Below are positions 12,673-19,857 of a stretch of 64,000 bases of DNA, in pieces (within the stretch, counting starts at the first letter, position 1; the number at the start of each line of letters is the position of its first letter). The position numbers and the translations under genes are program-made. The notes below the pieces were generated by a model, which saw nothing but the letters and a program-made list of their open reading frames with translations, was not told where the DNA came from and did not search any database. Origin of the DNA: Litchfieldella anticariensis FP35 = DSM 16096 (GTDB taxonomy: Bacteria > Pseudomonadota > Gammaproteobacteria > Pseudomonadales > Halomonadaceae); NCBI RefSeq assembly GCF_000409775.1, contig NZ_KE332388.1, positions 196,552 to 260,551 of the forward strand. The letters run 5' to 3'.

Positions 12673-14151
12673 TCAAAGAGCCCGGTATTCCTTCTCGAAG
12701 CGCTTGGCTTGCTTCTTGGAGACACCACCCAGCACGGCAATGGCGTGGCGCAGCCGTGCGCGGGTCATGTCCGAGCCGAGGATAGCCATCGCGTCCATTA
12801 CCGACGTGGAAGTTGCGGAGCCAGTCACGGCAATGAATACCGGAGCCAGGAAGGCTTTCATTTTCAGCTCGAAGACCTCGGCCAGGGACTTCACCTCGGC
12901 CAGTAGCGCATCCTTATCCCACCGCTGTACCGTTTCCAGACGCCAAGTCAGGAACTGGAGTAGCTTGAGCAGTTCCTCACGTTCGAGCTTGATGCTTTCG
13001 AAACTGCTTTCATCGATCTTGGGCAGGCCAGAGAAAAAGTGGCCAGCAAGCGGTGCCACGTCCGAGAGCGTCTCCACCCGAGGACGCACCTGGGGCAGGA
13101 TCTGGCGCACGTACTCCTCATTGAAGGCCCACTGCTTGAGAGCTTCGAGGAAGGCATCGTCATCCAGATCCTCGCGGATATAGACACCATTGAGCCAAGT
13201 CAATTTGTCGAGATCGAATACCGGTCCTCCCAATGAGACACGGTGCACGTCGAAATGCGCCATCATCTCATCGAGGCTGAACTTCTCGCGCTCATCGGGC
13301 ATCGACCATCCCATACGCCCCAGATAGTTGAGGACAGCCTGAGGCAGGAAACCCATGCGCCGATAGTAATTGATCGATGTCGGATTCTTGCGCTTGGAGA
13401 GTTTGGACTTGTCCGGGTTGCGTAACAACGGCATATGACAGAGCACCGGCATCTGCCAGCCAAAGTACTCATAGAGCAACTGGTGCTTGGGCGCGGAATT
13501 GATCCATTCCTCACCACGCAGCACATGAGTAATGCCCATCAGGTGGTCATCGACCACATTGGCTAGATGATAGGTCGGCATACCATCGGACTTGAGCAGG
13601 ATCTGAGCATCAACCTGAGCCCAGTCCACCTCGATGGTACCGCGCAACATATCCTTTACTACGCAGATACCTTCGTCGGGCACCTGCATACGCACGACAA
13701 AAGGCCACCCTTCGCTTTCACGGCGCGCCACTTCGTCTTCGGGCAGTGCAAGGTCGGCTGGTTTGAGTGCCAGATGCAGCCCTTCCGCCTTACGCGCCTC
13801 GCGCAGTTCATCGAGTTCTTCGCTGGTACGGTAGCATTTGAAGGCATGCCCCGCTTCAATCAACTGGCGTGCATATTCGGCGTAGAGCTCTCCGCGCTCA
13901 CTCTGCCGATAGGGGCCATGAGGGCCGCCTACATCGGGTCCCTCGTCCCATTCCAGCCCGAGCCAACGTAGTGAATCAAGGATCATCTGCTCCGATTCGG
14001 CAGTCGAACGCACCCGGTCGGTGTCCTCGATACGCAGAATGAATTGCCCCCCATGCTGGCGAGCGAAGCACAAGTTGAACAGCGCGATATAGGCAGTGCC
14101 TACGTGGGGATCGCCGGTCGGCGAAGGAGCGATGCGAGTACGTACGGTCAT
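12673..14151 (-). CDS. gltX: Glutamyl-tRNA synthetase
   Basis: 492 residues, within the GltX range. It charges tRNA-Glu with glutamate. Class I aaRS motifs are present: the HIGH-type HVGT in [14 protein letters not shown] near residue 16 and the KMSKS-type KLSKRKNP. The N-terminus [16 protein letters not shown] is a standard start. A -10 TATAAT lies at 14190-14195 on the minus strand, ~40 bp upstream, with a weak -35. The next genes on the transcript are tRNA-Ala and tRNA-Glu. Confidence 0.97.
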   Translation of the reverse strand: MTVRTRIAPSPTGDPHVGTAYIALFNLCFARQHGGQFILRIEDTDRVRSTAESEQMILDSLRWLGLEWDEGPDVGGPHGPYRQSERGELYAEYARQLIEAGHAFKCYRTSEELDELREARKAEGLHLALKPADLALPEDEVARRESEGWPFVVRMQVPDEGICVVKDMLRGTIEVDWAQVDAQILLKSDGMPTYHLANVVDDHLMGITHVLRGEEWINSAPKHQLLYEYFGWQMPVLCHMPLLRNPDKSKLSKRKNPTSINYYRRMGFLPQAVLNYLGRMGWSMPDEREKFSLDEMMAHFDVHRVSLGGPVFDLDKLTWLNGVYIREDLDDDAFLEALKQWAFNEEYVRQILPQVRPRVETLSDVAPLAGHFFSGLPKIDESSFESIKLEREELLKLLQFLTWRLETVQRWDKDALLAEVKSLAEVFELKMKAFLAPVFIAVTGSATSTSVMDAMAILGSDMTRARLRHAIAVLGGVSKKQAKRFEKEYRAL

Positions 14152-14317
14152 TATCTTGCCAGATCCGTTGGGTGAATGAACTTGGCGGCATTATACGCAC
14201 TCATGATCCCCCCATCAGCTTTGAGCGATAAGATAGAAGATCGGCACTTCGCGGCTCGAAGGCACAAGAGTGATGTCTCCTTGTTTTAGTCGGCTAATGC
14301 CGACTGTAGCTGGGTAC

Positions 14318-15214
14318 CTATAGCGCCAAGTGCTCGCGGAACCAGTCAGTGATGAAGTCCAGGTAGGCACGGGTCTTGTCGGGCAGATATTTGCGCGAGC
14401 GAAACAACACCAGCATGCTGCCGTGTTCGTTCCAGTAAGGTTGCAGCAACGGCACCAATTCCCCCGTGGCAACAGGTGAGCGTGCCGCAAAGGTCGGCAA
14501 GTAGGCCAGGCCGAAACCAGCCTTGGCCGCTTCCACTACCCCCAACAGATTGTTGATGACCAGCCGCGAATTCGGCTCGATGTCCAGTGGCTGGCCGTTG
14601 AGCGAAAAACGCCAGTGAGCCCCCAGGTCATAGTTGCCATAGAAAATACTGTCATGCTCGCGAATGTCCTGCGGGTGTAATGGCCAATTGACCCGAGCCA
14701 GATATTCCGGGGCGGCGTAGAGGCCATACACCACCTTGCACAATGGCCGCGATACCAGACTCGAAGGTGGCAAGGGCCCCATACGGATGGCTAGGTCTAC
14801 CGCATCATCGATGGGCTCGAAACGCTGATCTTCGAGCAGGATCTCCACCGCCACGTCAGGATAACGGCGCATGAATGCGGTGGTGGGCGCCGCCAGATAC
14901 ATGAAACCGAAACTGACTTGTGCACTGACCTTGAGCTGCCCCCTCGGGCGCGCTGTCACCGACTGTACCTGGGCTTCCGCCGCCGATAGCTCCTCGCGTA
15001 TACGCAACCCATGCTCGTAATAGATCTGCCCAGCCTCAGTGAGATGCAGTGAGCGTGTCGAGCGGTTGAGCAGGCTGACTCCAAGTTCTTCCTCCAAAGC
15101 TGCCACGCGCTTGGAAGCCAACGATTTGGAGATCCCCAGGCGTCGCGCCGCCGCAGTGAAACTGCCGCTGCGCACCACTTCGATGAACACCCGCAGTGCA
15201 TCCAGGGTTGCCAA
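14318..15214 (-). CDS. LysR-family transcriptional regulator
   Basis: 298 residues with an N-terminal winged helix (FIEVVRSGSFTAAARRLGIS, residues ~10-29) and a C-terminal periplasmic-binding-like effector domain from ~90. The sequence resembles the AaeR/CrgA-like LysR subclass. A perfect 19-bp palindrome lies 57 bp upstream of the start and is the likely binding site. No obvious target gene is divergent within 300 bp, so the regulon cannot be read from context. Confidence 0.9.
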   Translation of the reverse strand: MATLDALRVFIEVVRSGSFTAAARRLGISKSLASKRVAALEEELGVSLLNRSTRSLHLTEAGQIYYEHGLRIREELSAAEAQVQSVTARPRGQLKVSAQVSFGFMYLAAPTTAFMRRYPDVAVEILLEDQRFEPIDDAVDLAIRMGPLPPSSLVSRPLCKVVYGLYAAPEYLARVNWPLHPQDIREHDSIFYGNYDLGAHWRFSLNGQPLDIEPNSRLVINNLLGVVEAAKAGFGLAYLPTFAARSPVATGELVPLLQPYWNEHGSMLVLFRSRKYLPDKTRAYLDFITDWFREHLAL

Positions 15215-15270
15215 AAAGCCCTCCTTTTGTACTGTCAGCTATAGGGTAGCGGCTACCATTCGACCGCCCT

Positions 15271-15289
15271 TGTTTCCATAATGGAAACA
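15271..15289. promoter_or_regulatory. Palindromic operator TGTTTCCATAATGGAAACA
   Basis: This 19-bp sequence is perfectly palindromic around a central A and lies just upstream of the LysR gene. It contains a T-N11-A core. TTTCCA-N3-TGGAAA sites are familiar for AaeR-like LysR regulators, which supports autoregulation. Confidence 0.7.
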
Positions 15290-15333
15290 CTAGTTTTCGA
15301 TTGTACCCACTTATTCCGCAAAAGCCGATTCCC

Positions 15334-15496
15334 TATACTGCACCTGCGTTCGGGTCGAACTCGATTGTGAGCTATCCTCCGAACGTCAACGCCATCAGGC
15401 CAAGGCAATGACGCCAACGCCTGGATGACGCCTTCAGTGCATTTCTGCTTGCGCGCGGCCGGTTGTTAGCTGACATCCGGCGCGCTTTTCTTTTTC
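15334..15496 (+). ncRNA. Candidate small structured RNA
   Basis: A -10-like TATACT (15334-15339) precedes a stem CGTTCGG/CCGAACG (15347-15353 with 15379-15385). About 100 nt later comes a GC-rich hairpin (arms near 15451-15462 and 15477-15485) ending in TTTTCTTTTT, a good intrinsic terminator. No open frame of useful size lies between. The transcript would be ~150 nt. This is inference from structure alone; the region 15215-15612 otherwise holds only the LysR operator. Confidence 0.4.
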
Positions 15497-15612
15497 CTCC
15501 TTCTCTTCCCCCATGGGCATTCATGCACCATGCAAGGGCACTCTCGTGAAAGAAAGTTGTCACATCGTTGGATGCGTGATCTTGCACAATACAGGCGGGA
15601 TACTAGAGCATC

Positions 15613-16233
15613 ATGAGCCCATTCAAGAGAGATGCAGCAATGGATGCCCTAGGCCCCCGGATCAAGCGATTGCGACAACAGGCCAACCTCAACAAGGCGG
15701 CTTTGGCACGTTTGGTGGGAGTATCGGACGTCACCATATCCTACTGGGAGTCCGGGGCCATCAAGCAAATCGGCCATGAACGCTTGGTTGCCCTATCGGA
15801 AGCACTCAAATGCCCCCTGAGCGAATTGCTGGCCGATCAGCCTCAATCTTCACCTCAAGTATTACACCTCACTGCCATACCTCCCATACCATGGCATGCC
15901 GCACCGAAACACTGCATCACGCTGCCACGGGAACTACTCATCTCCTCGACCGATTTCGAGACGGATTGTTACCTGGTCACACCGGCTCCCGATCAAACAT
16001 TCGACTTTCTCGCCTATGGCGACTTGGCCGCCATCAGTCCCACTACGACCTTTCAACGCGCCGGGCTCTATGTCATCGAGCATCAGAGCCAGATCAAGAT
16101 CCGACGGCTCCAGCAAAGCCCTACAGGGGAACTGCGTCTAACAGGGGAGTCGGAAGCGGATAATGACACGACTATCGCTGATGCGTCGTTGCGATTACAC
16201 GGCAAGGTTCAAGCACGTTGGCGGTTACAGTGA
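15613..16233 (+). CDS. XRE-family regulator with S24-like C-terminal domain
   Basis: 206 residues. Residues ~13-70 form a Cro/CI-type helix-turn-helix (RIKRLRQQANLNKAALARLV then SDVTISYWESGAIKQIGHERL). The C-terminal half (~85-205) resembles the phage-repressor S24 fold, but I do not see the canonical Ser-Lys cleavage motifs, so it may not self-cleave. The ATG at 15640 has a better ribosome-binding site (AGAGAG, 8 nt) than 15613, so the protein may start MDALGPRIK. Its target is unknown; it could be a resident phage-derived regulator. Confidence 0.75.
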   Translation: MSPFKRDAAMDALGPRIKRLRQQANLNKAALARLVGVSDVTISYWESGAIKQIGHERLVALSEALKCPLSELLADQPQSSPQVLHLTAIPPIPWHAAPKHCITLPRELLISSTDFETDCYLVTPAPDQTFDFLAYGDLAAISPTTTFQRAGLYVIEHQSQIKIRRLQQSPTGELRLTGESEADNDTTIADASLRLHGKVQARWRLQ

Positions 16234-16250
16234 ACGAGCGTTTCACACCG

Positions 16251-16850
16251 TCACGTTCCGATGCCTGGCTCCGTACCGGCGGTGAAGGACGTGGAGTACT
16301 CGGCCGTGGTTCCTCGATGCCTTGACTTGGATGTCAACGGCCCACTCAGGTGCTCTCCCTGCTCACCAATTACCGCACGGACCGACTGAGGTTGGACACT
16401 GGCTGGCTGCACGGATACCGTGATCGAGTACTCCCCATCAGGCAGGCCGCTGCCTGGTCCGAAAGGCTCGGCTGAGAAGTGCCCGCCGTCGACACTGGTA
16501 CGAATACGCCAGCGTACTCCACTGGTCTGGCGCTCAACGACGATCAACAGCTCGGTTTCATCCGGTAGGTTGGTCTGTCCTTCCACCCTTAACCGGCGAT
16601 CCGCCAGTTGGTCACCCTCTGCCGTGATCTCGACTGGCTCGGAGAAAGGTGCCACCTCCGGCTTTTTCTCCTCATTCACCTCAGCACCAGTGGGTTCGCC
16701 CTCATCAGGCAGGTCGTCCATCGATGTTGCGGTCTCTTCTTCCTCGTTGTTGGACGACGAATTCCCTCCATCGCCTCCACAACCGGTAAGCGCCCACGAT
16801 ATCACCAGAACGAAGCTAAAGCTTCGCAGCCAGCTGTCCCACGCTCTCAT
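16251..16850 (-). CDS. Hypothetical lipoprotein
   Basis: 199 residues with a type II signal peptide: basic start MRAWDSWLR, hydrophobic SFSFVLVISWA and lipobox LTGC with Cys24. A low-complexity acidic segment (EEEETATSMDDLPDEGE) typical of halophile surface proteins follows. The rest reads as a beta-rich domain with repeated VSVQPASVQPQSV. GGGGAGG lies 6 nt upstream of the chosen ATG. I do not recognise a family. It is convergent with the XRE gene, with 17 bp between the stops. Confidence 0.75.
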   Translation of the reverse strand: MRAWDSWLRSFSFVLVISWALTGCGGDGGNSSSNNEEEETATSMDDLPDEGEPTGAEVNEEKKPEVAPFSEPVEITAEGDQLADRRLRVEGQTNLPDETELLIVVERQTSGVRWRIRTSVDGGHFSAEPFGPGSGLPDGEYSITVSVQPASVQPQSVRAVIGEQGEHLSGPLTSKSRHRGTTAEYSTSFTAGTEPGIGT

Positions 16851-16934
16851 TCATGTCCTCCCCACGCAAAGCTCTACAGCCATTGAGACCCATTGGTGAT
16901 GGCCCTGTCCAGCACTCTTGCCTACATCACTCCC

Positions 16935-17174
16935 CTATTCGATCCCCAAGGCCGCGTATCCCATAGCGGTAAGTTCGATTTGTTGTGGGTCTTGGCTGTC
17001 CTGGAAACGCTTGACCGTGATCAAGCCTCTGGATTCCAGTTCGCCGATATCTTCCAACACCCTTGATAGCAAGCTGTCCTCGCCTGCGTGGCCAAATGGG
17101 GATGCCAGAACCCCGCCGTGCTGGAGAACGCGGGAAAGGAGTTCCATCTGATGGCTGGTGAGATCGGTACCCAT
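16935..17174 (-). CDS. Small hypothetical protein, possibly winged-helix
   Basis: 79 residues from an ATG preceded by AAGGAGA at 7 nt; a longer upstream reading has no ribosome-binding site and poor composition. The sequence MGTDLTSHQMELLSRVLQ continues into SLLSRVLEDIGELESRGLIT and ends with IELTAMGYAALGIE. The LESRGLI...ELTAMGYAAL pattern resembles the recognition and wing part of small winged-helix proteins, but the assignment is weak. Function unknown. Confidence 0.6.
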   Translation of the reverse strand: MGTDLTSHQMELLSRVLQHGGVLASPFGHAGEDSLLSRVLEDIGELESRGLITVKRFQDSQDPQQIELTAMGYAALGIE

Positions 17175-17472
17175 TGTTCTTCTCCTTGTGAATACGAGCG
17201 TCGGATTTCGTGGTAGTGGCCCAAGCCCCGCCACTCGACGGTCTGGCTTACTGATGCCCCAAAGCAGCCAATTGCCGCTAAGTGATCGCCGGTAGGAGGA
17301 ACACCTGCTCTGCGCCTGCCTCAGAACTCCAGTGCGCCTTGGCAATTTCAATGCAGCAATCGATGCCAAAGCGTGGATCGTCACTAAGGTGACACATGAG
17401 CAGTCACACCCAGCCTATACCACTTCCCTGCAGATGCAGATACATCCATCATCTTCACCACATTGATTTTAT

Positions 17473-17488
17473 TGAATAAATTTATTCA
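17473..17488. promoter_or_regulatory. Palindrome upstream of the toxin-antitoxin pair
   Basis: TGAATAAATTTATTCA is a perfect 16-bp palindrome in the 450-bp gap 17175-17626. It lies just upstream of a candidate promoter (TTGAGC at 17516-17521, 17-bp spacer, TATAGT at 17539-17544) for the antitoxin gene. It could be an operator for the antitoxin. No gene is evident elsewhere in the gap. Confidence 0.45.
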
Positions 17489-17626
17489 CTTTACGTAATC
17501 ACTTCGAAATGGCCATTGAGCTGCCTTCACCTATTCTCTATAGTCCTCCACACTGAAAGATAATCTAAGACAAAAGAACGAACTGGGAATCACCTGGTCA
17601 GAACGCAGGTAGGTCGGGAGGGAGCC

Positions 17627-18310
17627 ATGACGGCACTAGCAGGAATCGGGCTATATAGCCCCAAGCAAGCCGAGAGGTTAATCGGCGTCGACGCAGAGAA
17701 GATCCGCCGTTGGATAGTGCGTGATCGCTCACCTGCAGGCCCTCTTTGGCATCCTGAGCCTGAGTCACTCGGTGCCGAGGATACGCTTAGTTTTAAAGAT
17801 TTACTTGAAGTTCGTGCAGTATCGCGGTTCCGCGAACATGGTGTCTCGATGCATGTCATTAGAGAAGCATTGAGCAGCCTTAGTGACTACCTGCAACGCG
17901 ACTATCCCTTGATCCATCCTCGACTTATGACTGACGGTAAAGACGTCTTTCTGCAAGCACTTGAGGAAAATGGTGAAGAAGGCCTCACTGACCTTGTAAA
18001 GCGTCAAGGAGTGCTTACTGAAGTCATTGGCCCTTCACTTATCTCTGGCATTACCTTCGATGCCAGTGATAATCCGGTACGCTGGACACCAGATCCTGCT
18101 GACCCACAGATTGTTATCGATCCACGCTTTGCGTTTGGTAAGCCCATTGTCTTGCCAAGCCATGTGTCTACCGCAGCCCTATTCGATGCTTTTCAAGCCG
18201 AAGAAGGCGATGCCGACACCGTGGCCAGAAACTTCGATATCACCCTTGATGAGGTGAATCGTGCCGTTAACTTTGAAAAAAGGATAGCGGCAGGTGCACT
18301 TCTTCATTGA
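17627..18310 (+). CDS. Antitoxin with MerR-like HTH and DUF433 domain
   Basis: 227 residues. Residues ~10-35 (YSPKQAERLIGVDAEKIRRW) look like a MerR-type helix-turn-helix. The C-terminal ~60 residues (VIDPRFAFGKPIVLPSHVST then EVNRAVNFEKRI) match the DUF433 pattern found in antitoxins paired with DUF5615 PIN-like proteins. The gene overlaps the next one by 17 bp, the usual antitoxin-first order. The antitoxin would bind the toxin and repress its own promoter. Codon use is less GC-rich than the flanking core genes. Confidence 0.75.
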   Translation: MTALAGIGLYSPKQAERLIGVDAEKIRRWIVRDRSPAGPLWHPEPESLGAEDTLSFKDLLEVRAVSRFREHGVSMHVIREALSSLSDYLQRDYPLIHPRLMTDGKDVFLQALEENGEEGLTDLVKRQGVLTEVIGPSLISGITFDASDNPVRWTPDPADPQIVIDPRFAFGKPIVLPSHVSTAALFDAFQAEEGDADTVARNFDITLDEVNRAVNFEKRIAAGALLH

Positions 18311-18713
18311 CGAAAATATCAGTATTCATCTTGCTCATGCCCTGAATCACCTCTCCAATATCTGTGATGAAAATCATACGGTGGTGCATGCCATTGACTA
18401 CTGCGGGAGAGGAACACCTGACAACGTATGGCTTGAAAGACTCAAGGCTGAATCCAATTGGGTAATCATTTCTAAAGACCGCTTCAAGAAAAGCGATCCT
18501 GAGCGCCTAGCATTCGAGCGTGCAGGGATGACTATTATCAACCTCGGCAAAGACTGGAACAAAAGAAAAGCTTGGGCGACAGCTCTCCAGCTCATCAGAT
18601 GGTGGCCTACAATTTCGAGTGGAGTGACCAAACTCAATTGCCCAATGTTGTATGAATTACCTTGGGGGATATCAGGAAAGCTCTCCGGTAGGCCTCTCCC
18701 GGTCACTCAATAG
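18294..18713 (+). CDS. DUF5615 PIN-like toxin
   Basis: 139 residues starting at a GTG inside the end of the antitoxin gene, with AGGA 9 nt upstream. The N-terminus MHFFIDENISIHLAHALNHL has the FIDEN motif, whose acidic residues belong to the PIN-like active site; NVWLERLKAESNWVIISKDR is the second conserved block. The family (COG4634) is predicted to be an RNase toxin like VapC. The C-terminal ~30 residues (VTKLNCPMLYELPWGISGKL) are longer than the minimal domain. Confidence 0.75.
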   Translation: MHFFIDENISIHLAHALNHLSNICDENHTVVHAIDYCGRGTPDNVWLERLKAESNWVIISKDRFKKSDPERLAFERAGMTIINLGKDWNKRKAWATALQLIRWWPTISSGVTKLNCPMLYELPWGISGKLSGRPLPVTQ

Positions 18714-18840
18714 CATTCAGATCGTCGTTGTGGCACTCGGGCTTCGTCGACTACCAACTGGTCACCCTCGATCAGCGGTCCCTTTACCCCCTGCATCCTG
18801 ACTCACTTCGACCAGGTAGCACGACTACGATGGTGTCTGC

Positions 18841-19656
18841 GTGCTTCCGCCCGGCAGCCCACAGATCAAAGGCATCCTGCAGCGTACCGAGCTCGGCGAT
18901 GTATGGGGTGTCGGTAGCCGCTTAGTAGAGCGGCTTGCCCTCATGGGAATTGCAACAGCATGGGACCTAGTCCAGCAGGACCACGAGCGCATCCGCAGGC
19001 GCTTTTCCGTCACCCTGGCTCGCACCGTGTTGGAGTTGCAGGGTACGCCATGCATTGAGATGAACGACATCCACGAGCCACGCCAGCGCATCATGACCAG
19101 CCGCAGCTTCGGCAAGCTCACCGACGACCTCAACGAAATCCGCGAGGCGATCCGACAACACGGACAGCGTGGCGCCGAGAAGTTGCGCCGACAGAACGGA
19201 CTCGCCAAAGCGGTATTGGTGTTTCTGAAAACGAACCTCTTCCGACAGGATTTGCACCAGTACTCACCGAGCCTGGCGCTCTAACTGCCCCGCCCCACGG
19301 CCGACAGCCGACAGCCGACAGCCGACAGCCGCGAGATCCTTCACGCCGCTGGCCACGCCCTGCAGCGGATCTACCGGCCGCACTATCTCTACCAGAAAGG
19401 CGGTGTAATGCTGCTCGACCTGATCGACGCCGATCGGCAGCAACTCTCGCTGTTGGACGCACCACAAAGCGACGCCGAGCGGCAGCGCAGCCAGAAGCTG
19501 ATGGGTGTGATGGATAACCTGAATAACAGGATGGGGCGCGGCACGGTGAAGTTGGGCACCCCCTGTCCTGGGGCGGCCTGGCACTTACGCTGTGCCAACC
19601 GTACCCCATGTTGGTCGACACGCTGGGAAGAAATTCCCAGAGCAAAAGCACTCTAG
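18841..19656 (+). pseudogene. umuC: Decayed umuC (DNA polymerase V catalytic subunit)
   Basis: The reading frame matches the middle and C-terminal half of UmuC: LGDVWGVGSRLVERLALMGI (helix-hairpin-helix region), RTVLELQGTPCIEMND, SRSFGKL, then YLYQKGGVMLLDL and VMDNLNNRMGRGTVK to the C-terminus. The N-terminal polymerase palm/finger part is absent. An in-frame TAA at 19282-19284 interrupts it, with the same frame continuing on both sides. Just after the stop, a GCCGACA heptamer expansion has added 21 bp in frame (ADSRQPT before ADSREI). It is non-functional as polymerase V and fits a degraded mobile region. Confidence 0.85.
19300..19330. repeat. Tandem GCCGACA heptamer repeat inside umuC remnant
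   Basis: Four consecutive GCCGACA units followed by a partial one. The ancestral coding sequence probably had one unit (Ala-Asp-Ser-Arg), so three extra units (21 bp) were inserted without changing frame. Confidence 0.8.
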
Positions 19657-19857
19657 TAAGTACCCAGCGTTCATGCTGGGCTTCTGCTGCGAAGGCAGCC
19701 GGCCCCGAAGGAAGGGTAGACGGAAAAGGTGGTGACGCACGAAAGATGCAAGCTTAGGATTCCCTTATATATGGCCGGAGAGTTACTAAAGCCAGCGGAA
19801 TATTATGTCTTCCCATTTCACTCTGTGCTAGCTATATGCAACATAAATCCTTTTCAA

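Noticed and set aside
14288-14305. Terminator of the LysR gene (AGTCGGC/GCCGACT hairpin)
   Set aside because: On the minus strand the stem is followed by an A run, not T; it is only an inverted repeat.
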